A DNA stretch of 64,000 bases from DASTFY01 sp963829955 (lineage in GTDB: Bacteria > Actinomycetota > Acidimicrobiia > Acidimicrobiales > Ilumatobacteraceae). The notes under the pieces are model-generated. The model saw only the letters and a program-made list of their open reading frames with translations. It was not told the DNA's origin and did not search any database. Positions 25,980 to 36,374 of this stretch are shown here, in pieces. Numbering within the stretch: the stretch's first letter is position 1; each line of letters begins with the position of its first letter. The stretch is taken from positions 1-64,000 of the forward strand of contig CAWHKS010000009.1 of NCBI GenBank assembly GCA_963829955.1. Reading direction: 5' to 3'. Position numbers and translations under genes: made by a program.

Positions 25980-28407
25980 TCACTCGCTGCGGAGCGCGTC
26001 CGCAGCCGTGATGTGGGCCGCCCTCCAGCTCGGCCAGATGGCCAGGACGTTCGCGGCGACCAGCGCGGCGACAGCGATCGCCACCAGCAAGGCCAGCGGC
26101 ACGACCGGGACCGAGGGCACACCGAGGCTGTGCGAGACCACGCCCCAGCCCCACCGGCCGAGCACGACACCCGCCGGCACCCCCACCAGGATCGCCGGCA
26201 GGGCGAGGAACGAGGCGTGCCAGAAGATGCTGCGTCCCACCTGCGCGCGGGACCAGCCCAGGGCCTTGGCCACCGCGAGGGGATGGCGCTGCACCCGCAC
26301 CGACGTGATGAGCGTGTGCACGAACGCCGCGCCGGCCATCAGCATCGTCAGCCCGGCCAGCACCGCGGGCCATGACTCCAGCCGGCGCAGGTTGACGACG
26401 TCGTCCGGTGGCAGGGGCGCGCTGACGAGGCCGGGGAACCGCTGCTGGAGCGTGGCCAGACCTTCGGCCTGATGACCGTCGGCGAACCGGATCATGAAGT
26501 CGGATGGATACCCGGCCGGGTCCGCGGCTCGAAGCCAATCAGCGGTCACGACACCGCCCCGCCCAGGGTCGGTCTCGTAGTTGTCGTTGACCACGACCGT
26601 GCCGACCACTCGCATCGGGTACTCCTGGTCGAGGAGGTCCACCGTCACCGTGTCGCCGATCCGAGCACCGGAGTCCGCCAGCGACTGGGCGCCGAGGGCG
26701 ACCTCGTCCGTCGCCGCCGGTGCCCGTCCAGCGGTGATCGTCGGAACGATCCCGGACGGGAGCCCGGGCACGGCGTCGAACGCGTAGAGGTAGAGCTGGC
26801 GATCGTCGATCACCGCGTTCGACGTCCCCCATGACGTCGCCACGGCCGCCATGTCGTCCACCTTCTGCAACTCGCCCGCCATCCACTGCGTGCTGGCCTT
26901 GCCCAGGACACCGGTGGCGACGGCGTCCCAGCCGACGCCGTAGCGGGAAGGAGCCCCGGTCAGGTGATCGAGGCTGGAGTGCAGGGTCGGTACCGCGATG
27001 ACCGCGGCGATGGCGGCCGCGCTGCCCAGGACCGCTGGGCCGGCCCACGAGCGGCGCCCCTGGCCGGCGTTGACGGTGAGCGCCATGCCGACCGACGCCT
27101 CGGCTGACAGGCGCGACGGCGGAGCGAAGCCGAACATCCGCGTGCGCGCGGACCTGCGGGCTGCCGTCCCGCGGTAGGTCACGAGCAATCCGACCCCGAC
27201 GACGAAACCCACGACGGCGAGCACGCCCAGGCCGACCACAGCCAGGTTGATCCCCCGTCCGGCACCGGCCGCCCGGCGGGCGATGCCGACCGGACCCAGC
27301 GGCCGGACCACGACGGCGGTCGCGGCCGCGACCACACCGGCGACAGCCGCCGTCGCGATCCAGCGGGGCACTGCCGATGAGGTCAGACCGCGCCGGGTCA
27401 TGCCGAGGGCCCGGAGGGTGGCGGCGTCGGGCGAGCTCGCGCCGGGCCTGACGGCCCAAGATCTGGCCGAGGAGAACCATTCCGGCCAGCGCCAGCAGCG
27501 CCGCCGCTGCGAGGGCCGCCCGCGCCTGGTAGTCGACGGTCTCCTTCGGGCCGGACGTGTCGTCGGCAGTGAGACCCCCCTCGACGACGTGGAACTGTCC
27601 GGGCGTGGCCTCGGCGACGAGAGTTTCGACGTCGGCGCCGTCGTCGAGCCAGAGCCCGACACCGGTCTGGTAGCGGTAGTAGTCGCTGGCGGCCATGGCA
27701 TCCGCCCAGGCCGGTCCGAGGAACATGGCCGCTTCGATCGTGGCCAGGCTGCCCTGGGTCTGGGGTTCGACGAGGTCGCTGCCGACGCGCACGACGCCCG
27801 CCACCTCCATGTCCGTGACCGGGAGCTGCGGGGTCAGCGACGCGGAGTCGGCGGACACCTCGTCCTGCGACAGCGGCGCCACCTCCAGGCGGCCACCCGG
27901 GGCGAGGTCGAGGAGCTCGGCCATGGCTTCGTTGACCATCGTCTCGTCGGGCCGGCCGAGTTCGGCTGCGCGCCCGGTCACCAGCGGCGGGTGCTCGAAG
28001 AGCTCGACATCATCGTGCACGACCCAGGCGAAGCTCGGCCGCCACTCGCCCCCCGGCACGCGGACGGCGACGGGGGTCGGCGACACCCGGGCGGCGGCCC
28101 GCACCTCGGGCAACCGGCGCAGGGCCGCAACCTCCCGGACAGGATCGTGGACGAAGCAGGCACCGTTCTCGGCTGCCTCGGCGTCGGTGCCCGGCGGACA
28201 GATGGTGACAGCGACGTCCGGCTCGCCCAGGTGCTCGACGTAGCGGTCGATGGCCGAGGACGTGTCCCGGGCGATGCCGACGAGGCCGATGACGACGCCA
28301 CCGCCGAGCCCGGCGATCACACCCAGGGCGACCGCCGACCGCCAACGGCTCCGCAAGAGCAGACCCGCACGCAGCCGGGCCGCCTCCCGCCCACTCGATT
28401 TCCGCAC
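25980..28407 (-). CDS. FtsX-like ABC transporter permease, one frameshift
   Basis: About 808 residues after repair; a MacB/FtsX-type permease with two repeats. The N-terminal membrane segment SAVALGVIAGLGGGVVIGLV is followed by a large extracellular domain and a central membrane pair (ALAAAALLALAGMVLLGQIL). After the frame change near 27430 the second half has TAAVAGVVAAATAVVV, another extracellular domain, then ESWPAVLAGLTMLMAGAAFV, VAKALGWSRAQVGRSIFW and VPLALLVAIAVAALVAANVL. It ends ALRSE. One extra base restores ARRELA-DAATLRALGMT. No ATPase gene is on this strand; the divergent one at 29.9 kb is the likely partner. Confidence 0.82.
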
Positions 28408-28521
28408 GATCGGAGGCTACTGAGCGCCCTGGCGATGCGGCAGGGCACCACCACCCGCCCGCCGGTGAGGCTGGCACCCCCCGATGCCGCGGGCTTTCAC
28501 CCTTGCCGTAGCGTTGCCCTG

Positions 28522-29895
28522 ATGTGTCCACTGGCGGATGTGGGGAGCTCCAGCATCAGCGTCCTGGTCGCTGACGACAGCGTGATCATCCGTGAAGGCG
28601 TGCGGGCCATGCTGGCCGCCGAGGCCGACCTCGACGTCGTCGCCGCGGCGGAGGACTACGACACGCTCGTCGCCGGCGCGGAGACCTACGAACCGCAGGT
28701 GATCGTCTCCGACATCCGGATGCCCCCGAACTTCCAGCGTGAGGGCATCGACGCCTGCAAGGAGATCCGCAAGCGCCACCCGGGCACCGGCATCGTCATC
28801 CTCTCCCAGTACGACGACCCCGACTACGCCATCTCGCTGCTGTCCGAGGGCGCGGCCGGCTACGCCTATCTGCTGAAGGACCGCATCGCCGAGGGCGACC
28901 AGCTGGCCAAGGCCATAAGGGAGGTGGCGACCGGCGGCTCGATGCTGGACCCGGCCATCGTCAGCGCGCTCGTCCGGCCCGTCCAGGCCGGCGGCGACCT
29001 GTCGCCGGACGACGAGGCCCTGCTGTCCATGGTGGCGGAGGGAAAGCCGATCAAGGCCATCGCGGCCAGCCGCAACACCACACCGTCCGCGGTGGCCGAC
29101 GAGGTCGAGCGGCTGTTCCGGACCCTGGCCGACGGCGTGTCCCATGGGGACGATCAGGCCCTGCGCCGGCTCCGCCGGTTGCACGAGGCCATCGTCGAGC
29201 GGGAGGAGCAGGGCGAGACCCTCAGCCGCCTCCTGCCGGGCGGCGTGGCCGAGCGGCTCGTGCACGGCGGCGCCGGCATCGGCATCGGCGACACCGAGCG
29301 GCTCGAGGTCACGGTCCTCATGTCGGACATCCGCGGCTACTCGACCATCGCCGAGCGCACCGATCCCGCCGACCTGGCCGTGCAGCTCAACCGCCACCGG
29401 GCCGAGATGAACCGGGCCATCATCAGCGAGACCGGCACGGTGATGCAGTACGTCGGCGACGCGGTCATGGCCGTGTTCGGCGCTCCGTCGCCCACGGCCG
29501 ACCATGCCGATCGGGCGCTGGCCGCGGCCCTGGCCATGCACGCCGCCCAGCAGGCGGTCAACGAGGAGTGGGCGCTGGCCGGGCTCCCGCCGTTCGGCCT
29601 CGGCATCGGCCTGTCGACGGGCGAGGTGGCGGCCGCACTCCTCGGCTCGGAGGAGCGCCTCGAGTACACCGTCGTCGGCGACGCCGTGAACCTGTCGCAG
29701 CGGCTCCAGCAGCTCGGCCAGCCGGGCCAGACCGTGCTCAGCGAGGCCACGTGGAGCAGCCTGTCCAGCCCGCCGGCCGGCGCCGAGCGGCTCGACGCGC
29801 AGCTCGTCAAGGGAAGGGACAATCCCGTGTCGCCGTTCCGGATCTCCTCGATCCACACGGACGACCTCATCACGAACAAAGGAGCAGGCGGATGA
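28522..29895 (+). CDS. Response regulator with HTH-like middle domain fused to a class III nucleotide cyclase
   Basis: A 457-residue fusion. Residues 1-130 are a receiver domain: acidic pair ADDS, phospho-acceptor Asp in VIVSDIRMPPNFQREGID and the Lys in AYLLKDRIAEGD. About 150-205 is a degenerate LuxR-like HTH (LSPDDEALLSMVAEGKPIKA, then TPSAVADEVERLFRTL). From about 240 on is a class III cyclase: VTVLMSDIRGYSTIAERTDP and MQYVGDAVMAVFGAP hold the two metal Asp, and YTVVGDAVNLSQRLQQLG the transition-state region. ATG 28522 is chosen from the receiver start. Phosphorylation probably controls cAMP or cGMP synthesis. It overlaps the ABC ATPase gene (ATGA). Confidence 0.88.
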   Translation: MCPLADVGSSSISVLVADDSVIIREGVRAMLAAEADLDVVAAAEDYDTLVAGAETYEPQVIVSDIRMPPNFQREGIDACKEIRKRHPGTGIVILSQYDDPDYAISLLSEGAAGYAYLLKDRIAEGDQLAKAIREVATGGSMLDPAIVSALVRPVQAGGDLSPDDEALLSMVAEGKPIKAIAASRNTTPSAVADEVERLFRTLADGVSHGDDQALRRLRRLHEAIVEREEQGETLSRLLPGGVAERLVHGGAGIGIGDTERLEVTVLMSDIRGYSTIAERTDPADLAVQLNRHRAEMNRAIISETGTVMQYVGDAVMAVFGAPSPTADHADRALAAALAMHAAQQAVNEEWALAGLPPFGLGIGLSTGEVAAALLGSEERLEYTVVGDAVNLSQRLQQLGQPGQTVLSEATWSSLSSPPAGAERLDAQLVKGRDNPVSPFRISSIHTDDLITNKGAGG

Positions 29896-30671
29896 CCGAC
29901 ACCACGGATGCAGCGATGGCCGGGGTGGCACCGATGGCCGACATGGTCGTGGAGGTGCGGGGGGCCTACCGCACCTTCGAACGGGACACGGCGCCGGTCC
30001 GTGCGCTGCGGGGTGCCGACCTCGACGTGTCCCGGGGCGAGTTCGTCGCCGTCATGGGGCCGTCCGGCTGCGGGAAGAGCACGCTGCTCAACCTCATCGC
30101 CGGCCTCGACAGCCCCGACGAGGGGCAGGTCGAGGTGGCCGGCCTCGACCTCACGAAGATGGACGAGAACGCCCTGGCCATCATGCGCCGGTCGCACATC
30201 GGCATCGTCTTCCAGTTCTTCAACCTGCTGGAGGGCATGACCGTCCTCGAGAACGTCGTGATGCCGGCCCTCATCGCCGGCGTCAAGCGCAAGCCGGCCG
30301 AGTCCCGGGCCCGCGACCTGCTCGACCTGTTGGGCCTCGGCGACAAGGCGCGGCAGGCGCCGGCCACGCTGTCCGGCGGGCAGCGGCAGCGACTGGCCAT
30401 CGCCCGGGCGCTGGCCAACGAGCCCACCCTCGTCCTCGCCGACGAGCCGACCGGCGCCCTCGACAGCGAGGGCGGCGAAGAGGTGCTCGAGCTGTTCCGG
30501 CGGCTGCACTCCGGCGGCCAGACCATCCTGCTCGTCACCCACGATCAGCCGGTGGCCGACGCCGCCCAGCGAGTCGTAAGGATGAAGGACGGGCGGGTCG
30601 TGGACCACGGCGGTCGTGATCCCATCGTCGACGACAACGGCGAGTGCGAGCCGGTCGGCGCCACCGCCTGA
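29892..30671 (+). CDS. ABC transporter ATP-binding protein (MacB/LolD type)
   Basis: A 259-residue ATPase for an FtsX-type exporter. Motifs: Walker A VMGPSGCGKSTLLNLIAGLD, the Q-loop VFQFFNLLEGMTVLENV, signature LSGGQRQRLAIARAL, Walker B LVLADEPTGALDSEGG and H-loop LLVTHDQPVADAAQRVV. The MTDTTD... start overlaps the cyclase stop by 4 bp. It is followed 36 bp later by an FtsX-type permease; a second permease gene is divergent at 26-28.4 kb, so one ATPase may serve both. Such systems usually move lipoproteins, peptides or drugs rather than nutrients. Confidence 0.93.
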   Translation: MTDTTDAAMAGVAPMADMVVEVRGAYRTFERDTAPVRALRGADLDVSRGEFVAVMGPSGCGKSTLLNLIAGLDSPDEGQVEVAGLDLTKMDENALAIMRRSHIGIVFQFFNLLEGMTVLENVVMPALIAGVKRKPAESRARDLLDLLGLGDKARQAPATLSGGQRQRLAIARALANEPTLVLADEPTGALDSEGGEEVLELFRRLHSGGQTILLVTHDQPVADAAQRVVRMKDGRVVDHGGRDPIVDDNGECEPVGATA

Positions 30672-30707
30672 CCGGTCCGGGTCCACGAGGAACGACGATC
30701 GACGACG

Positions 30708-33147
30708 ATGGCCGGGGTCTCGCTCTGGGTCCGTAGGGAGTGGTCACGCCGCTGGCTCGGCCTGCTCGGGCTGGGTCTGCTCATCGCCGTCGTCGGAGGC
30801 ATCACGCTGGCGGTCGTCAACGGCGCTCGCCGTACGGCGACCGCCTTCGATCGCTTCCGCGACACCACCAACGCGTTCGAAGTGACCGTCGAGGTGCAGG
30901 CTCCCGAGACCGCCGATGGGATCGACGTCAGCGTCATCCCGCCGCCGGACGAGCTGGCCGAGCGCGTCGCCGCGGTCGAGGGGGTGGAGGGCGTCACGGT
31001 GGGGACGTTCCTGGCCGCGGGGATCGGCGACGACGTCGACACCCTCTTCACGATCGTGCCCAGCGCCGAGCGGGGCAAGGCGCCAACCTCGCGGCTCGTC
31101 GCCGGGCGCCTGCCGGCGGACGACGCGGCGGATGAGATCGCCATCAACGAAGCCGGCGCCGAGGCATGGGGGCTCGGGATCGGGAGCCAGGTCGAGCTCA
31201 CGACCCTCGCGCCGAACCAGTTCGAGGCCTTCGTGCAGTACGAGTTCCAGGAACCGGCGGGACCACGGATCCCCATGCGCGTGACCGGCATCGTCCGCGA
31301 CATCGAGGACATCTCCGACGCACCAGAGCCCTACTTCATGCCCTCGTCGGGGTTCGTCGACCGTTGGGGAGACGAGGTCGCGCACCTGACCGGAACGGCG
31401 CTCGTCAACACCGACCCCCGCCGCGTCGAGGAGGTGGTGGCGTCACTCCAGGACGCCGTCGGGCCGTACTTCGCCGTCGCGCCGGCCGTCGACCAGGACG
31501 ACTTCGCGAAGCGCGTCCGCGACACCATCGATGTCGAGGTGACCGTCCTGGGCGTCTTTGCCGTGGCGGCCGGCCTGACCGGCCTCCTCGTCATCGGGCA
31601 GGCGCTGGCGCGCAGCGCTGGCAGCTCGACGACGGACCAGCAGACCCTGAGCGCGATCGGGCTCGACCGGCGACGCCAGGTCCTCGCCACCGCCGCGACC
31701 CTCGCGCCCGCGATCATCCTGGGCGCGCTCGGCGCGGTGCCGCTGGCCGTCGGCGTGTCGTCGCTGTTCCCGCGTGGGCTGGCCCGGCTGGCGGACCCGG
31801 ACTCGGGCCTCTGGGTGGACGCGCCGGTGGTCGTCCTCGGCGCGCTCCTCGTGCTGCTCGATCGTGGCGACGCTGGCGCTCTTGACGAGCTGGCGCACCG
31901 TTCGGGCTGGTGCCCCGACCCGGCTCGGCCCCGCCCGGCGCTTCGCGGTCGTCGACCGCCTGGCCGCTTCCGTGCCCGCCGTGCCCGGGCTCGGGGCCCG
32001 CTTCGCGCTGGAGCGCGACCGCCGCCGGGGAGTGGCCGGCGGCTTGGCCGGGATCGCGGGCGCCGCGGTGCTCGTCGGCGGGCTCGTCGGCGTCGCCACC
32101 ATCGAACGCTCCCGCGACCACCTCCTGGCCGAGTCCCGCCTGTTCGGCGCCGATTGGGACCTGCAGATGGGCTTCTTCGGCGTCGAGGACCCGCAGACCG
32201 TCCTCGAGCAGCTCGGGAGCGACCCAGACGTCGACGCGGTGGGCACCCGCTCGAGCCTCCTGGCCGACGACGGCGCGGTCGCGGTGCGGAGCGACCGGGG
32301 CCGCTCGGTGGCCGAACCGACGGCCTACGAGTGGTACAAGGGTTCCCGGCCGCCGGTGGTGTCGGCGGGACGGCCGCCGGGCACCGGCGAGACCGCCATC
32401 GGCACCGAGCTGGGGGGCCAGCTGCACGCCGGCATCGGAGACACCGTCGTCGTCGAGGGATACGACGGCGATGTCGCCGCTGCGGGTCACCGGCTGGCTC
32501 GTTGACCCCGGCTCCGACGAGCTCGACACCGGGCTCGTCGTCACGCCCGACACGCTCGAGGCCATGCGGGCGCATGACTGCCCTTCCGGCGACGACTCGG
32601 CGCGCTGCCGGATCGACGTGGAGGGCGCCGCGGTGGCCTTCCGCGACGGGCGCCGACCGCGAGGACGCAGTGGCGCGGCTGCTGAAGACCCAGCCGGACC
32701 TGGAGCCCGTGCCGACCCCTTCGATCGTGGACAACCTGGGCGAGATCGGCTCGACGCCGTGGCTGTTGGCCGGCTTCCTCGTCCTCATCGGCGCGGCGGG
32801 ACTGGCCCACTCGTTGACCGTCAGCGTCCGTCGTCACCGCCACGATGTCGCCGTGGTACGCGCGCTCGGGCTTCGTCCGGTCCAGGCCCGGTCGGTCGTG
32901 CGATGGCAGGCGGCGGTCCCGGCCGTGCTCGGTGCGGGCCTCGGGCTCGTGGTCGGTGTCCTCGTCGGACGCGTCATCTGGCAGCGCATCGTGCACGGCG
33001 TCGGCGCGCTGCGTGTCCGTCGAGGTGTCGCGTTCGATGGTCCTGCTCGCGCCGCTCCTCGCGCTCGGGCTCGCATTGGCCATGGCGGTTCTCGCGGGTC
33101 GGCGGGTCGCGCACCTGCGTCCCGCGGTGGAGCTGAGGGCGGAATGA
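30708..33147 (+). CDS. FtsX-like ABC transporter permease, four frameshifts
   Basis: About 811 residues after repair. The pieces are GGITLAVVNGARRTATAF to WVDAPVVVLGALLVL, then SIVATLALLTSWRTVRAG to IGDTVVVEGYDGDV, then LRVTGWLVDPGSDELDTGLV to VAFRDG, then ADREDAVARLLKTQPDLEP to VGRVIWQRIVHGVG, and finally SRSMVLLAPLLALGLALAMA to ELRAE. Breaks are near 31855, 32475, 32652 and 33008, each an apparent one-base insertion. Together they give the usual MacB-like order: helix, extracellular domain, helices, second extracellular domain, helices with HDVAVVRALGLRPVQARSVV. It is paired with the ATPase just upstream. Confidence 0.8.
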
Positions 33148-33178
33148 TCCCGCGCAGACCTGCCGTTCGGAGGCCAAC

Positions 33179-35420
33179 ATGACCATCGTGACCGATCGCC
33201 CCGGTGTCCTGCCGGCCACGGTCGCGGCCGAGCCGGAGGCGCGGTACCTCGTCCGCCTTGGGTGTGGCGCTGGCGCTGCCGGCGGTCGTCCTCGCCGTCG
33301 TGTCGCTCCTCGTCGGCAGCGAGCCGTCGGCGGCCGAACTGGTGCGGGCTGTGCTCGTCGTCCTCTGGGCGGCTGCCGGGGCCATGCTCACCACCCGCCG
33401 CCGGCACAGCCGCCTGGGCCCGATCGTGCTCGGCGGTGCCACGGTGGGCGGCCTCGGCGCGCTGACCAACGCGGTCGCATCCCACCAAGCTCCGACGGGC
33501 GCGGGCGGCGTGATCGTCGACCTGGCGGTCCGCCTGTCCGCGGCGCTGCTGCCCGCCATCGCCATGCACTTCCTGCTGGCCATGCCGCAGGGACACCTGG
33601 AGACCACGGGCCGGCGCCGGGCGGCCGCCGCCATGTACACGGTCTCGGCACTGACCGGCGTGGCCCTCATGTCGGACCGCGAGGCGCTGATCGGGTGGCC
33701 TCTCGTGCTGCTGTGGCTCATCGCCCTGGTGGGCGGGCTGGCCGGCGCCCACGCCCGCTACCAAACCGCCGGCGCCACCGATCGCCGGCGCATGCAGTGG
33801 GTCGGGTGGGCGATGGCCGTGGGGGGCGAGGCGGTGCTCGTCGTCATCGCCCTGAGCGCGCTCACCGGACATCCCGATGATCCCGAGGCGTGGGCCATCG
33901 CCGTCACCGGAGTCGTTCCTTTGGCGCTCATCGCCAGCACCCACTCCCGGGCGGTCGCCCGCGTCGATCGGCTGCTGACCCACACCGTCTCGCTGGCCGG
34001 CCTCACGGCGCTCGTCGTCGCCGTGTACGCCGTGGTGGTACTGGCGCTCGGCCGCACGCCCGAGGGCTCGGAGCGGACGCTGCTGCTGCTGTCGATGGGG
34101 GCGGCCGCGCTGGCCGCGCTCGTGTGGCTGCCGGCCCGCCACTGGCTGTCGGACGTGGTCAACCGCATCGTGTACGGGGAGCGCGTCTCGCCGGACGAGT
34201 CGCTGCGGACATGGGGCACCCGCCTCACCCGCGCCATCCCGATGGACGAACTGCTGCTGCAGCTCTGCGAGAGCCTGCGCAAGACCATGAACCTGGTCTC
34301 GGCCGAGGTCTGGACCGGCGAGAACGGGCACTACGAGTGGGCCACAGGCGTCCCGCACCGGGCGCCGGCGCCGCTGCTGGTCGGCGAGAAGGAGCGGCCG
34401 GTCGTCGCCCGAGCCGGCGTGTCGGGCGGCCGCTGGCTGGAGATCTGGCTGAGCCAGCTCCTCGGCGGTCATCCCAGCTCCTCGTTCCGGGTCGCGCCGC
34501 TCGCCCACCAGGGTGAGCTGCTCGGTCTCATCATCTGCCGGCGGGCCGACGACGGCGAGGCCTTCACCGAGGAGGACGACCGCGTCCTCTCCGAGCTGGC
34601 CCGCCAGGTCGGCCTCGCCCTCCACAACATGCAGCTCGACTCCGCGCTGCAGGCCTCGCTGGCGGAGCTGCGGATGGCCAACGAGCAGCTGCGGGCCAGC
34701 CGGGCCCGCATCGTCGCCGCCGGCGATGCCGAACGCCGCAAGCTGGAGCGCAACCTCCACGACGGGGCCCAGCAGCACCTCGTCGCCCTGGCCGTGAAGC
34801 TCCGCCTGGCCAAGGACGCCGTGGAGGACGATCCGCCAGGCGCCATCGAGATGATGGACGAGCTGCGGACCGACATCCAGGACGCCATCCAGGAGCTCCG
34901 GGCCCTGGCCCACGGGATCTTCCCGCCACTCCTCGTCAGCGGCGGGTTGCCCGAGGCGCTGCCCGCCGCCGGCAGCCGGGCCGCGCTGCCGACGACCGTC
35001 GAGGTCACGACCGGCCGCCACCCGGCCGAGATCGAGGCCGCCGTGTACTTCTGCTGCCTCGAGGCGCTGCAGAACGCCGGCAAGCACGCCGGCGACGGCG
35101 CCACGGCACGGGTCCGGGTGTGGGACGAGCACGACATCCTCCACTTCGAGGTGGCCGACGACGGCGCCGGGTTCACCGTCGACCACACCCACGGCTTCGG
35201 CGAGCTCGGCCACGGCTTCGTCAACATGGGCGACCGCCTCGGCGCCATCGACGGCACCCTCTCGATCGAGTCCGCCCCCGGCCAAGGCACGACGATCAAC
35301 GGAGCGATCCCTCTCCCCCCTGACTTCCGCGTCGATGTCGTGTGGATCGGCGCGTGGCGCCGAATTGGACGACATGGGTGGGTCGGCTTTCCGAATCGGA
35401 GGCGCTCAGGCACTCACTGA
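33179..35420 (+). CDS. Membrane sensor histidine kinase (HisKA_3), one frameshift
   Basis: About 746 residues after repair. MTIVTDRPGVLPATVAA starts at ATG 33179; the frame changes near 33250 into LGVALALPAVVLAVVSLLVG. Several membrane helices follow to about residue 330 (AAGAMLTTRRRHSRLGPIVL, SAALLPAIAMHFLLAMP, GLTALVVAVYAVVVLALG). A GAF-like domain (about 345-490) precedes the HisKA_3 box with phospho-acceptor His in AERRKLERNLHDGAQQHLV, then HATPase_c with ALQNAGKHAGDG, ADDGAGFT and GQGTTINGA. It is the only complete kinase near the receiver-cyclase protein and the regulators at 36-38 kb, so it is a candidate partner for them. Confidence 0.88.
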
Positions 35421-35425
35421 CCTGG

Positions 35426-36311
35426 ATGACTCCGGATCAACGCCTCGCCGCCATCGCGGCCGGACAGCACGGCTGCGCCACCATCGAGCAGGCGCTGGCC
35501 GCTGGTCTCACGCGGGATCACGTGTATCGACGCATCCGATCCGGGCGCATGGAACGGCTGGGACATCACGTCCTGCGGCTCGCCGGTTCACCAGCGACCT
35601 GGGAACAGGAGCTGATGGCCGGACTGCTCGACCTCGGCGACGACGCGGTCGTCTCGCACCGGGCCGCGCCGCCTTCACGGCTTCGATGGGTTCGACCCAA
35701 GTCCAGTCGAGTTCCTGCAGCCGAGACGGCGACGCGGGAGCGGTGAGGGATGGAAGGTGCACACCACCGTCCGGCTCGAACGGATCGACCGCGTCGAGGT
35801 CAGCGGCTTCAGGTGCACGAGCGCATCCCGGACGGTCATCGACCTCGCCGGATCAGCTCCGATCCGGGCGCTCGAGCGGGCCATCGACAGCGCCGTCAGG
35901 GATGGCCTCAGCTCCCCCACGTTCCTGGCCCACCGGTTGCGTGCCCTTCGCCCGGCCCGAGGGGTTCGGGTGCTCGACCGCTTGCTGGTCGACTCCGGTG
36001 GCCACAGCGACCTCGAGCGGAGGTTCCTCCAGCTCGTCCGCCGCGCCGGCCTCCCCGACCCGATCCGCCAGCGGCCGTTTCGTGACGACCACGGAAGGGT
36101 GATCCGGGTGGACTTCAGCTTCGAGCCGAGGCTCGTCATCGTCGAGGTCACAGGTCGGCGTGGGCACGCTTCCGATGCCGAGCGGGCCAAGGACGCTCAA
36201 CGGCGCAACGAGCTCCAGCGCCTGGGGTTCGTGGTGCTCGAGTTCACGAACCGCCAGGTCCGCGATGAGCCCAACGATGTGATCGCGACGCTGCGCCATC
36301 ACCTCGGCTGA
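35426..36311 (+). CDS. AbiEi-like antitoxin-domain protein with C-terminal DUF559 nuclease-like domain, one frameshift
   Basis: About 294 residues after repair. The N-terminus LAAIAAGQHGCATIEQALAA and LTRDHVYRRIRSGRMERLG is the winged-helix start seen in AbiEi-type antitoxins. The frame changes near 35675 (SHRAA to LHGFDGFDPSPVEFLQP); then come TVRLERIDRVEVSGFRC and ASRTVIDLAGSAPIRALERA. The C-terminal DUF559 (Vsr/MutH-like) part has VIRVDFSFEPRLVIVEVTGR, KDAQRRNELQRLGFVVLEFT and VIATLRHHLG, with the D...ExT acidic residues. Many actinobacteria carry several copies; function is uncertain, perhaps DNA repair or defence. It begins 5 bp after the kinase stop. Confidence 0.78.
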
Positions 36312-36315
36312 CCAC

Positions 36316-36360
36316 CGATGTCGTCCGGTTCGACGGTTATCGCCGATCTGGACGACATCG
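36316..36360. terminator. Inverted repeat between convergent genes, likely bidirectional terminator
   Basis: Perfect 11-bp arms CGATGTCGTCC (36316-36326) and GGACGACATCG (36350-36360) flank a 23-nt loop. The element fills the gap between the convergent DUF559-type gene and a NarL regulator gene, as expected for a two-way terminator. There is no T tract on either side. Confidence 0.5.
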
Positions 36361-36374
36361 ACGCTGGGAGGGGG

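Noticed and set aside
27247..28521. Upstream in-frame extension of the receiver-cyclase gene
   Set aside because: Antisense to the FtsX permease and without domains; the receiver domain begins just after 28522.
30708..33147. Programmed +1 ribosomal frameshifting as an explanation for the repeated frame changes
   Set aside because: Four shifts in one permease gene and others in unrelated genes, without a shared slippery motif or stop-codon context, fit sequence error or decay better.
32541..35375. Very long antisense open frame opposite the FtsX permease and the sensor kinase
   Set aside because: It has no recognisable motifs, is Gly/Arg/Asp-rich low complexity and lies exactly opposite clear genes; high GC creates such frames.
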